NCBI GenBank assembly: GCA_041287365.1
Contig: JBEULL010000019.1
Coordinates: forward strand, 124,001-188,000
Direction of reading: 5' to 3'
Source of the DNA: JAQVIJ01 sp041287365
Lineage (GTDB): Bacteria > Desulfobacterota > Dissulfuribacteria > Dissulfuribacterales > DYLC01
DNA length: 64,000 nucleotides
Within the stretch, counting starts at the first letter, position 1. Every line of letters starts with the position of its first letter. Positions 43,363 to 52,663 of the stretch are shown here, piece by piece. The notes beneath the pieces were generated by a model. It made no database searches, was not told the origin of the DNA, and saw only the letters and a list, made by a program, of their open reading frames with translations. A program made the position numbers and the translations under genes.

Positions 43363-43409
43363 GCCGTTTCAACGACGCATCGCCTTATTTTTCTTCCTTT
43401 TTTAACTGT

Positions 43410-43485
43410 GGTCCCATCGTCTAGTGGTCTAGGACGCTGGCCTCTCACGCCGGAAACAGGGGTTCGAACCCCCTTGGGACCGCCA
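43410..43485 (+). tRNA. tRNA-Glu (anticodon CUC)
   Basis: A 76-nt cloverleaf. The acceptor stem is GGTCCCA/TGGGACC with discriminator G and encoded CCA. The D-arm is TCGTCTAGTGGTCTAGGA, typical of tRNA-Glu. The anticodon loop CTCTCAC gives anticodon CUC, and the T-arm contains GTTCGAACC. Confidence 0.97.
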
Positions 43486-43529
43486 CAGTCCTTTCATTTT
43501 TTTCTACCTATTCTTTTTTGAAATCCATC

Positions 43530-44870
43530 ATGAGTGATAACGAAACAGTGCGTATAGAAAAACTGGTACACGGCGGCTATGGCCTTGGAAGGCTTGGAAG
43601 CGGGCTCGTGGCATTGGTGAATGGAGTGTTGCCTGATGAACTCGTAGAGGTGGAGCCCATTAAGTTGAAGCGGGATATGGGCTTCTTTCGAGCTGTGCGT
43701 GTGTTGAGACCAAGTCCTAAACGGGTGAAGCCGGTGTGCAGGCATTTTTCGGAATGCGGCGGCTGTCAACTTCAGCACATACCATACGAGAATCAGCTTC
43801 AGGCCAAAAGGGCTATGTTCATGGACGCACTTGCTCGACAAAAGGGTCTTGAACAAAATGTGCTTCATGTAATTTCTGATGTGTTCCCTGCTCTCAATCC
43901 TTTGGGATACCGGCATTTCATGCGTTTTCACTGTGCTCACCCTGTTGATGCACGGCCGTTTTTGGGTCTTGCCAAGCGTTGGTCCAACGAGATTTTAGCT
44001 ACCCCTGATTGTCACATTGCTGATTCTATCATTTTGGAATGCATGAATTCTATACAGTCCTCCAAACTATGGCCTGAGCTTGCTCAATATATTCAGGAGA
44101 TATCATTGGGGATTTCGATTGTGGAAAGAATGGTGGTGGCTGTCATTTTCCTTAAAAAGGACGTAGCCGGTGTTTCAGAACAGTTGATGTATAAAATTTT
44201 TGCGCATTGTGAGAGAATAAAGGCCTGTGCTATACAGGATTCCAGCGCAAAAAGCTTGAAAACTTCGTTATTACGTCAGGGCTGCGATGTTTTCAGGCGC
44301 TTTCCACTTCAGAATTCTGGTGGTTCTCCTGCATCTGCTTCAATACTGGCTTCTCCGAGTGTTTTTGTGCAGAATAATTGGCCCATAAATTTGGCTATTC
44401 AGGAGTTGATTCGTGAAAATATCGCCCGTTTGGGTTCGAGTTCCATTTTGGACCTGCACTGTGGCATGGGCAATTTTTTGTTGGCCTGTGCAGATTCGAA
44501 CATGCGGCTTTATGGCTCGGATGTTGCGTGTGAGGCCATAGCGAATGCGCAAAGAAATGCAAAAAATTTGGGTTTATTCGCAGAGTTTACGTGCAAGACC
44601 GCTCAAAAGCAGGCAGAAATTCTAATCAAACACAAACAACGCTTTGATTTGATTCTGCTCGATCCTGCCCGAGGCGGATGCCGTGAGATCATACCTCTTT
44701 TGCCTAAATTATCTCATCGAATCGTATATGTCTCCTGTGACCCGCCGGCCTTGGCTCGCGATCTGGTGCTTTTAGAGCAAACAGGCTATTTAGTGCAAAA
44801 GATACATTTATTTGACATGTTTCCTCAGACTCACCACCTGGAAAGTGTCACCATACTGGAGAGGGCTTGA
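43530..44870 (+). CDS. 23S rRNA uracil-C5-methyltransferase (RlmD/RumA family)
   Basis: SAM-dependent methylation of a uridine in 23S rRNA. An N-terminal TRAM domain (KLVHGGYGLGRLGSGLVALVNG) is followed by iron-sulfur cysteines in CRHFSECGGCQLQ. The SAM site is ILDLHCGMGNFLL and the catalytic cysteine is in YVSCDPPALARDL near the C-terminus. Length is 446 residues from ATG 43530. RlmD, RlmC and TrmA share these features, so the exact target base is not certain. Confidence 0.92.
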   Translation: MSDNETVRIEKLVHGGYGLGRLGSGLVALVNGVLPDELVEVEPIKLKRDMGFFRAVRVLRPSPKRVKPVCRHFSECGGCQLQHIPYENQLQAKRAMFMDALARQKGLEQNVLHVISDVFPALNPLGYRHFMRFHCAHPVDARPFLGLAKRWSNEILATPDCHIADSIILECMNSIQSSKLWPELAQYIQEISLGISIVERMVVAVIFLKKDVAGVSEQLMYKIFAHCERIKACAIQDSSAKSLKTSLLRQGCDVFRRFPLQNSGGSPASASILASPSVFVQNNWPINLAIQELIRENIARLGSSSILDLHCGMGNFLLACADSNMRLYGSDVACEAIANAQRNAKNLGLFAEFTCKTAQKQAEILIKHKQRFDLILLDPARGGCREIIPLLPKLSHRIVYVSCDPPALARDLVLLEQTGYLVQKIHLFDMFPQTHHLESVTILERA

Positions 44871-44933
44871 TGCTTGATGGGCATTTGATTAGTCTTATGC
44901 GTAACATGACGAAGACAGCTCAAGTATTCTGTT

Positions 44934-45668
44934 ATGAATGAGCTTTTTATACTTGTAGTGGTCTTTGTTTCCACATTGGTTCATGCAGTGTTTGGCTTTG
45001 GAAGCGCACTGGTGGCCATGCCCCTCTTTGCTATTTTTATGGGCATGAGTTTTGCCACTCCATTTGTAGCTCTTATGTGTAGTGTAATCAACGTGATTCT
45101 TGCAGTGCGATATTGGCAAAATGTCTACTGGAGGCCTGCCATGTATCTGCTGTTGAGCTCTGTGGTGGGTATCCCTTTGGGACTTTGGTTGCTTCAAGGG
45201 CTTGATGAAGACCTGCTTCGATTTGTATTGGGGCTGGTGATAGCTGGAAACTCCGTTTTTTCCCTTACCAAACCCAATATGCCGCAGCTTTCAAACGATG
45301 GGCTTGCCTGGATTTTCGGCCTGATCTCCGGTGCACTGGGCGGCGCATACAACACCAACGGCCCTCCTGTGGTCATTTATGGACTCATGCGGCGTTGGCC
45401 GCCTCTAAACTTCATAGCCACTCTGCAGTGGTATTTTCTGACGACTGGCCTTTTGGTCGTGGCATGGCACGGAGTTAGCGGGCTTTGGACTTCAAATGTG
45501 CTTTTCGCCTTTGTAACATCCCTGCCTGCCATTTTTGCAGGCATTTGGTTAAGTAAAAGACTGCGTTTTAAGCTCTCTTCCGCTGCCCATGTGCGCTATG
45601 TGCACGTGTTACTCATTTTGAGCGGCTTGTTGCTCATGGGGCGCTGGGTGTGGCATGGCTTTCATTAG
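44934..45668 (+). CDS. TauE/SafE-family sulfite or sulfonate exporter
   Basis: A 244-residue membrane protein with about seven or eight spans. It has the family pattern of two repeats beginning FVSTLVHAVFGFGSALVAMPL and ending in GALGGAYNTNGPPVVIYGL. Members export sulfite, sulfoacetate or related anions, or act in uptake; the substrate is unknown. It has no Shine-Dalgarno of note. Its stop overlaps the stop of the convergent ICMT-fusion gene by four bases. Confidence 0.9.
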   Translation: MNELFILVVVFVSTLVHAVFGFGSALVAMPLFAIFMGMSFATPFVALMCSVINVILAVRYWQNVYWRPAMYLLLSSVVGIPLGLWLLQGLDEDLLRFVLGLVIAGNSVFSLTKPNMPQLSNDGLAWIFGLISGALGGAYNTNGPPVVIYGLMRRWPPLNFIATLQWYFLTTGLLVVAWHGVSGLWTSNVLFAFVTSLPAIFAGIWLSKRLRFKLSSAAHVRYVHVLLILSGLLLMGRWVWHGFH

Positions 45669-47491
45669 AAAACGCCTGGCACACACCACCACTTTACTTG
45701 CCTTTTGTAGGCGAAATAGTCTGAGTCTTGGCTCAAGTGCCGCTCTTCTGTCCATGCGCGAAGGCCATAGATAATCGTAAAGGATATGAGCAACGATAGG
45801 CCATATCTGGCAAAAAATATGCCCTCTAACCACCACACCAGCACCTTTGCCGTGTATGCAGGGTGGCGGCAGAAACGATATGGCCCATGAGAGATGATTC
45901 CGCGATTGGTCAGGTTTGAACCCTTGAATCCCAATGCCACCGAACCCCAAACAAATATTCCCCAAAGCCCTGTGATAAGACAGATCACCAGGGATTCCAG
46001 CCACTCGGGCCTGTTTTGTATGGCGATATTCCAAAGTGAAATGTCAAATGGTCTAAATGAAAAGGCATTGAATGGCGGATAACACCACAGGCATACCACC
46101 CAGCCCAGCAGCGTTGGTTCCACGGATTTTATGACGTTTTTGAGATAACGGCTTTCTATGGTATAGCCGAATGCAAAGATTGTAGTATCGAGAAGAATCA
46201 AGCAATCCACTATGAATGAATTAATGCTTCTTAAATTCCATACAGTTTGATTATGAATGAGATTGTTGATGTGCAAGATGTTGTTGATAGACCATGAGAC
46301 GAGCATAGGTGCAAAGAAGAGTTTCACACATATTGTAAGAAAGCCGAGCTTGGCATGTGTGTTCCAGCTTTTTTTCAGTATGAATATGTCGGTGATGCTC
46401 TGTAACAGATTGACATATTTGTCATTTCTTGCTGAAAGATGGTGATCCGTATAGTACAAATAGGGAAACAACAGAGCAATTGCCAGCCAGTAATAGGCAT
46501 CGATAAAATATGTGAAGAAATGGCTGTAATTTTTCCCTGTAAGGTGATCTATGAGGGGTTGTGAGAGGATTGTGGGCCATGGGGTTTCCATCAACGCCGT
46601 TAACTTTTGCATCAGCCATGATAGGAGAATCGGTGCATCTTTCAGCAGCCAATAGGCTGTACTTAGCCAAAATATCCGTGCGGCGTATTTTGCGGAGGCA
46701 TCTGTAAATCGGTTTTGATGCCTTGCATTGGTAACGACAAATGCCGTCAAGGCAAGAAAAAATATGACAAGAAGTATGAAAGAGGGAGTGTTACCACGCT
46801 GGGCCATGCTATTACCCATCACCATGAGCCTTGCACCGCTTATCGACGTGTAGTGTTTGCCATTCATATCCGCTTCAGCTATGGCAAAAATGGAATAGGA
46901 ATTATAAAGACCGGTTATAGTGGAGCGGATGCGCCAGAGCCTGGCCTCTTTTAATACCCTGTCTTCAAGGATTGTGATTCCATCCGGCAGAATGAGGCGC
47001 CACAGATGTGGTTGGTTTGACCGCAAAATAAGGGCGCCATCTTGGTTTATGTTCAAATTCTGAAGTGTACCTGATGTGAACGATTCACCCGTGTCTTCGC
47101 CGTTTATGAATCTACCCACATGATTCAGGGATAGGCGTTGGCCGTCATTGAGATAGGTTACTTTGATGATGAGGGGGTATGTGCCAGTGCTTGGGGGAGG
47201 AGTCACATCGAAGGTTTTGGTATGGCTGACCTGGGCAGGGATGGTGACAACATCCGCTCGATACTCTTTGAATGCCAGGATTACGGTGATCCCTTGTATC
47301 TGCACGGGGATGGATGACCTGTTGAGTACGGTGACATGTACCTGATTTTGAGTGCTGGTTTGAGTGATGGTGAGATCGATATTGGCAGCAAGGGCTGAAT
47401 CTGTGGTGCAGAACAGGAAGAACAAAAGGATTGACTGCCCGGCCAACAGGCCGAACAGTTTTGAAAGGATACCATAAAATTTAAGGGTCAT
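45665..47491 (-). CDS. Secreted Ig-like domain fused to an isoprenylcysteine-methyltransferase-type membrane domain
   Basis: A 608-residue protein. From ATG 47491 it has a signal peptide (FLFCTTDSALA cleavage region). A beta-rich domain of about 100 residues follows (VHVTVLNRSSIPVQIQGITV), then more extracytoplasmic sequence. About nine membrane spans come next. The C-terminus is an ICMT/PEMT-type domain with HGPYRFCRHPAYTAKVLVWW and a distal Glu/Arg pair (WTEERHL). Stand-alone ICMT-like proteins are common and this fusion is unusual. The frame is open to 47596, but the signal peptide favours the later start. The substrate is unknown. Confidence 0.75.
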   Translation of the reverse strand: MTLKFYGILSKLFGLLAGQSILLFFLFCTTDSALAANIDLTITQTSTQNQVHVTVLNRSSIPVQIQGITVILAFKEYRADVVTIPAQVSHTKTFDVTPPPSTGTYPLIIKVTYLNDGQRLSLNHVGRFINGEDTGESFTSGTLQNLNINQDGALILRSNQPHLWRLILPDGITILEDRVLKEARLWRIRSTITGLYNSYSIFAIAEADMNGKHYTSISGARLMVMGNSMAQRGNTPSFILLVIFFLALTAFVVTNARHQNRFTDASAKYAARIFWLSTAYWLLKDAPILLSWLMQKLTALMETPWPTILSQPLIDHLTGKNYSHFFTYFIDAYYWLAIALLFPYLYYTDHHLSARNDKYVNLLQSITDIFILKKSWNTHAKLGFLTICVKLFFAPMLVSWSINNILHINNLIHNQTVWNLRSINSFIVDCLILLDTTIFAFGYTIESRYLKNVIKSVEPTLLGWVVCLWCYPPFNAFSFRPFDISLWNIAIQNRPEWLESLVICLITGLWGIFVWGSVALGFKGSNLTNRGIISHGPYRFCRHPAYTAKVLVWWLEGIFFARYGLSLLISFTIIYGLRAWTEERHLSQDSDYFAYKRQVKWWCVPGVF

Positions 47492-47685
47492 ATTGTTTGA
47501 TGATTTCTTGAATGATTTTGATGGAGTAATTGTGAGTAAGCGTGATCCATTTTTTATAAACGGACATGTGTTATTGTTTTGGGAAATTTGTGCCACATAA
47601 AAATAATAGCATTATCCTGTTCTATAGCAACTAAAATGTATCGCGTGAGGGCATAGGAACTGTAACGGTGAAATATGATGGGCAC

Positions 47686-47751
47686 AAAAGGCTGTAGGGG
47701 CGGATGACCCGCAAAAGGCTGTAGGGGCGGATGACCCGCCCCCTACTTTTT
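47686..47751. repeat. Tandem 27-bp GC-rich repeat ending in a hairpin
   Basis: A 27-bp unit containing GCTGTAGGGGCGGATGACCC occurs twice in tandem (47686-47712 and 47713-47739). The second copy continues into CCCCTAC-TTTTT. GTAGGGGCGG (47721-47730) then pairs with CCGCCCCCTAC (47736-47746), one base bulged, followed by five Ts. It resembles the short GTAGGGG-type palindromic repeats dispersed in many genomes. A related GTAGGGACACCC lies at 4298-4309. The gap from 47492 to 47795 holds nothing else I can support. Confidence 0.8.
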
Positions 47752-47795
47752 ATCTGTGGCTGATTGTTGGCTTTACACCTTTGAATGCTGTCACA

Positions 47796-50104
47796 TCAAC
47801 GATCTGCAAAAGCACACCCAGCATTCATTCTCGTATTGCAATTTCCATTGGTATCATAAGTTTTTTGTTGGCAATAAGTGATAGGAGATGAACAAAATGG
47901 TGTACTACATGAAGAATCTGAATAAATTATATAAGAATCATTGGGTAATACAGTTATGCTCGATGCAGCATTGGTAGCCCATGCATTACAAACCCCTCCA
48001 TTTCTTTTGTAGTATTTGACGCTACTCGATTGATTGCGGACATGCATTCCGTTTGCATAACAGCTATCTGGTGATATTGTTATGCTGAAGTTTTGTGTTG
48101 TTGTTTGGCTGCAGGCATCTGTAACGCTTTCTTTGAAGCTATAAGTTTGGGGGGGCCAAGGACTTGAGTGCTGGTCAACTCACATGTATTGTCGGTATTG
48201 CCGGTGCAGAAGTTGATGCCTGGGGGAAGAGAACCAGATGTAAGCTGCCAGGAATATGGTGATACTCCACCGTTTATGGTAGTGAAGCCATTGTATGGCT
48301 GGCAGTTGGTTGCAATGGGTAGATTGGATTGCCAACCGCAAAACGGAGGACAGGTGATGTTTATTGTATATGTCCCGCTCACGGTCTGATTGCTTGGGTT
48401 TGGGCACGAGTCATGCCAGGCTGCATTAAATGTGCATGTGCCTGATGCATTGGGAGTGCCTGATATGGTTGCACCGTTTGCATTGCAACTGAGAGTCAAG
48501 CCTTTGCATGTGGATGGAGTGCATTGAGTATTGATATATGGAGAGATGCCTCCTAATACCGTTATGGTTTGGTTGAAACTCTGGCCGTAGGTGACACTCC
48601 ATGTGGTGCTTGTTGGATTGAGGTTCAGTGCGGGACAGACTCCACCGGAACTGGAGGATGTCGAGGTGGATGATGTGCTCGATGTGCTGGAACTATTGTT
48701 CCAACCCTGAGGATATACGGTTACAGATAGGGTTTTGGAGTAAAAATCTCCACTGCTGTCTGTCACTGTAAAAGTTACGGAATAGGTACCTTCAGATGTA
48801 GGTGTGCCGGAAATGGTGGCATTCGATGGATTAAAGGATAAGCCCGTGGGCAGAGAGCCGGACATGGCCCATGTATAGCCGCCGCTTCCACCAGTGACGC
48901 TCAAAGTGGTGAATGGATATGCCTGATTTGCTGTGCCGAGGGGTAAAAATTCAGTGGTGATGCGCGGCTTGTTGGGTAGAATGGTCAATGCCAATGTCTT
49001 GGCCTGGGACGTGCGGGCAGGTGAGCCGCTGTCCGTAACGGTGCACCTGATGTTGTAATTGCCGTCTGAATGTGGTGTTCCAGCTATGGTGTTGCCCAAG
49101 ATGCTGATGCCGCCCGGCAGGGCAGGGGATGACGAACAACTCCAGGTGTAAGGCGCTTTTCCGCCGGTTGCCGTAAGACTGACGTTATAGGCCTGCTCCT
49201 CTGTGGCTTGCGGCAGAAATTCCGTTGTGATCACCGGCTGATTGGGATTGATAGTGATGGCCATGCCCTTGGTGGCGGTGCGAGAGGGTGTGTCGCTGTC
49301 AGTGACCTGTAGAGTGAAACTGAAACTGCCGGCCTGGCTCGGTGTCCCGGATATGCAACCGCAAGGACTGGCGGCGGTGCAGGTTATAGTGCCGCATGTA
49401 CCGGAGGTCAGATTGGAAAGTGTGAGGCCTGAAGGAAGGCTGCCAGAGGTAACAGTCCATGTGTAGGGTAGTGTCCCGTCTGTGGCCTGAAGGACTGTGG
49501 TAGAATAGGCCTGTTCTTCCATGCCGGAGGGTAGGGAATCGGTGGTGATGCGAAAGGTGTTGCAGATCTGTTCTCGCAGGGTGTCTATGTCCGAGTACAT
49601 GACTATGTCATCATAGTCATCGCCGGCAGGGCATGTGCCCGGATTGATCTGTTGCCCCTGAGGCAGAATATTAAAAGGGGTTGTTTTACCGGTCTGATTG
49701 CAGCGGTTCTCGCCCATTGCAATCAAAATGAAGGCGACATTGTTTTTGGTTATGAGAGTGCCGCTGGAGGAGTCGTTGACCGTGAGATATGTGCCTGTTC
49801 CGGTGCAGAGATTGTTGCCTGTCCATAAGTAATAGTCTATGGAATTGCCAAAGGCATCGGTGGTCTTGACTCCAAGGGCGGCCAGAGTGGCTGGCAGCTG
49901 TTTGTTTTGAGCGGCATAGCCTCGAATGGCCTCATAAATGGTTTTTACGGTCTCACGATTTTCTATTAGCTTGGCTCGTTTTGTAAGTGGGCCGATGAGG
50001 CTGGCTCCAAGGCCCAAAAGCAGACCAAGAATCACCAAAACGATGGCCATTTCTATCAGCGTGAAACCATTGGACCTTTTGTGAACTTGTCGAGTGCGGT
50101 TCAT
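47796..50104 (-). pseudogene. Large pilin-like protein with tandem Ig (He_PIG) domains, frame broken at a C-run
   Basis: From ATG 50104 (AGGGGAAAG upstream) the product has a type IV prepilin leader cut at NG/FTLIEMAIVLVILG, with Glu at mature position 5, and a pseudopilin-like head of about 170 residues. About five putative Ig domains follow (patterns like LPSGM-EQAY, GGxxPYTW, GTPxxxGxY). The frame ends early at 48080 after LGPP. Adding one C to the seven-C run (48149-48155) continues as QTYSFKESVTDACSQ plus a Cys-rich tail stopping at 47796, giving about 769 residues. It is probably a minor pilin or adhesin tip. Confidence 0.85.
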
Positions 50105-50280
50105 GAGCTTTCCCCTGCGTTTTTGTTTCTGTGAAAAACAGATACTTGATCTTGTCAAGGTCTGCCCTGCTGTGATATTCGTCAGGCGGTTAGTTTTAAT
50201 TGTTATGGTAAATTATGGCATAACCTTGTTTGTCGTATTATTATATGGTCAAATCTTTCAAATTAAAAGGAGTATTTCTA

Positions 50281-51168
50281 ATGACACAGCAGCAACAACC
50301 AATGAATAACCCTGTTATTTCTGCGCAAGACCAGAAGATAAAAGACGCCTTGAGTCAGATAGATCACAAGATCATGGTCATGAGCGGCAAGGGCGGTGTG
50401 GGCAAGAGCACCGTGGCTGTGAACCTTGCCGTGGGTCTTTCCCTTGAGAATTTCTATGTGGGTCTTCTGGATGTGGACCTGCACGGCCCCAATGTGCCCA
50501 AGATGCTGGGCCTGGAGGGCGGAGAACTCCAGAGGCGCTCCGATGGCACGGTAGGTCCGGTGCATTACTCGCCTAACCTTCAGTTCATGTCGGTGGAGCC
50601 TCTTTTGCCTAAAAAGGACTCGGCTGTCATGTGGCGCGGGCCCATGAAGATGTCGGCCATTCGGCAGTTCATCTATGAGATAGAATGGGGTAAACTGGAC
50701 TATCTGGTCATAGATTCGCCGCCAGGCACAGGGGATGAGCCCATGACCATAGCCCAGATGATTCCAGACGCCTATGCGGTGGTGGTCACCACACCCCAGG
50801 AGGTCTCGCTTCTGGATGTAAGAAAGTCCATCAGCTTCTGCAAGCACGTAAACATGCCCATTTTGGGCATAGTCGAGAACATGAGCGGCATGATCTGCCC
50901 TCACTGCGGCAAGGCCATCGACGTCTTCAAGAAGGGCGGAGGAGAAAAGCTGGCCGAGGAACTGGGTATTCCTTTTTTGGGCCGAGTGCCGGTGGATCCC
51001 CGTATCGTGGTGACAGGGGATGCGGGAAGACCTGTGGTGGCGGCCTATCCCAACAGCCACACTGCGGAGGCATTTGAAAAGATAGTCAAAAACGCCATCA
51101 ACGTCACTCAAATGATGGTTCTCAAGAAGCAGGAAGCGGCAAAGGATTCCGGAGATTCCGGAAAATAA
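50281..51168 (+). CDS. Mrp/NBP35-family iron-sulfur cluster carrier ATPase
   Basis: A 295-residue cytosolic P-loop protein. The deviant Walker A is SGKGGVGKSTVAVNLA near residues 37-52. DVDLHGPNVPKML and DSPPGTGDEP follow, and a CPHCG pair binds a bridging cluster. The family holds and transfers Fe-S clusters. The start is ATG 50281 after AAAAGGAG; the open frame upstream of it is not used. It is divergent from the pilin-like gene and followed by a possible terminator. Confidence 0.93.
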   Translation: MTQQQQPMNNPVISAQDQKIKDALSQIDHKIMVMSGKGGVGKSTVAVNLAVGLSLENFYVGLLDVDLHGPNVPKMLGLEGGELQRRSDGTVGPVHYSPNLQFMSVEPLLPKKDSAVMWRGPMKMSAIRQFIYEIEWGKLDYLVIDSPPGTGDEPMTIAQMIPDAYAVVVTTPQEVSLLDVRKSISFCKHVNMPILGIVENMSGMICPHCGKAIDVFKKGGGEKLAEELGIPFLGRVPVDPRIVVTGDAGRPVVAAYPNSHTAEAFEKIVKNAINVTQMMVLKKQEAAKDSGDSGK

Positions 51169-51180
51169 TCCTTTATAACA

Positions 51181-51254
51181 GCCCGGCGCCGGCTATTTAT
51201 GAGTTGTCACTGCCAATGGGGCGTGAACAAACAAGACAGCGTCGGGCCTTTTTT
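51181..51254 (+). terminator. Possible long-loop terminator after the Mrp gene
   Basis: GCCCGGCGC (51181-51189) can pair with GCGTCGGGC (51239-51247), nine pairs including one G-T, followed by C and six Ts. The 49-base loop is long, so function as a terminator is uncertain. Confidence 0.35.
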
Positions 51255-51259
51255 GTGTG

Positions 51260-52663
51260 ATGCCAAAGATTTCTCGCATACTTCTGATATTTTATAAGAT
51301 TTGTTATGTAATCGGCCCTGTTTTGCTGCTTTTTTTGCGATTCTATGCCTTTTTTGTCTCAAAACATCGCAAGCGCATAGAGGCACAGTTTTCTCCGCCG
51401 CCTCCTCCATGGAGTGATGTCCAAACAGATGTCCCTGTGTTCTGGGTCCATGCCCTTTCTGTGGGAGAGGTGAGGGCGGCCATGCCCTTGGTAGAGGGGT
51501 TGTTGGGCAAGTGGCCTGATGCCAGGGTATTGCTCTCTGCATCCACACACACAGGCATGGACACATGGAAGACCTGGCTCAATAAGCGTGTTAATCAAGA
51601 TGTTTCAGAATGTGCGATCTTTTTGATTCCTGCCCCATTTGATTTTCCATGTATCATTCGCAGATTTAGAAGGATGTATGCCCCGCACCTTATGATCTTT
51701 GTGGAGACGGACATATGGCCCAACTGGATATGGGATTTTCGTGATAATGGAATACCATCGATTCTCGTAAATGGCGCCATTTCCTCACGTTCTGCCGAAA
51801 GATTGAGCTACCTCAAGCCAGTAGCCAACTTGCTCTACGGAGAGTTGGAGGTCATCAGTATGCAGTCAGAGGATGATCGCCTGCGGCTTTTGAGCTTAGG
51901 ACTTTCAGAGAATAGAGTCCTGTGCCTGGGAAATCTCAAGCAGGCTATTCAGATCAATACATTGAGCGATTCCCAGCAGGCTGAATTGCGGAGAAGCTTA
52001 GGTATTGAAAACGAGCGGATATGGATTGCAGGGAGTACTCATGCCCCAGAAGAGGATATCTGCCTCAGGGTTCATGCTGAGCTGATTAGTGCTGTCAAGG
52101 CTCTAAAGGGAACCACGCCGACTCCACCACTTAACACAACTATTTCGCAGCCTATTATGCAGTTGCCTGATTTAAAGCTGATTCTGGCACCAAGGGATGT
52201 AAAGAGGGCCCCTGAAATCGCCGAACTTGCGAGGCAAGCGGGCTTGATTCCGTGTCTGCGCAGCAGCTATCGCTTCGGGACACCCTATGATGTCCTGATT
52301 CTGAATACCCTCGGAGAGCTTGCCAGCATCTATGCCTTGGCGGATGTGGCCTTTGTAGGCGGAAGTATTGCCCCTGTGGGCGGCCACAACCTCTTGGAGC
52401 CGGCTGTGCACGGTGTCCCAGTGCTCTTTGGAAGGCATGTGGAGAGCTGTGCTGATGTGGCGAGGAGGCTTTTGGAGTCGGGAGGCGGCTTTGAATGTGA
52501 TGAGAATTCCATGGAGGGTCTGTTATTCCAACTCCTGATCGATGAAGATCTGAGAAAAAAGGCCGCTGCAGAGGCAAAAAGGACGGCTGTTGCTGATGGA
52601 GATATCGTGAATAGACACATAAAACTCATCGAGGCGGTCCTATACCATGCCAGTTTTCATTAA
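51260..52663 (+). CDS. waaA: 3-deoxy-D-manno-octulosonic acid (Kdo) transferase
   Basis: Adds Kdo from CMP-Kdo to lipid A precursor at the inner membrane. The N-terminal membrane anchor (LLIFYKICYVIGPVLLLFLRF) is followed by WVHALSVGEVRAAMPLV with the conserved Glu-x-x-Ala segment. ETDIWPNW comes next, and the C-terminal GGSIAPVGGHNLLEPAVHGVPVLFG donor site. Length is 467 residues from ATG 51260. It overlaps lpxK by 17 bases. Confidence 0.95.
   Translation: MPKISRILLIFYKICYVIGPVLLLFLRFYAFFVSKHRKRIEAQFSPPPPPWSDVQTDVPVFWVHALSVGEVRAAMPLVEGLLGKWPDARVLLSASTHTGMDTWKTWLNKRVNQDVSECAIFLIPAPFDFPCIIRRFRRMYAPHLMIFVETDIWPNWIWDFRDNGIPSILVNGAISSRSAERLSYLKPVANLLYGELEVISMQSEDDRLRLLSLGLSENRVLCLGNLKQAIQINTLSDSQQAELRRSLGIENERIWIAGSTHAPEEDICLRVHAELISAVKALKGTTPTPPLNTTISQPIMQLPDLKLILAPRDVKRAPEIAELARQAGLIPCLRSSYRFGTPYDVLILNTLGELASIYALADVAFVGGSIAPVGGHNLLEPAVHGVPVLFGRHVESCADVARRLLESGGGFECDENSMEGLLFQLLIDEDLRKKAAAEAKRTAVADGDIVNRHIKLIEAVLYHASFH

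Noticed and set aside
50278..51111. A 277-codon open frame antisense to the Mrp gene
   Set aside because: It mirrors the codon structure of the strong Mrp gene and has no recognisable domain or ribosome binding site.
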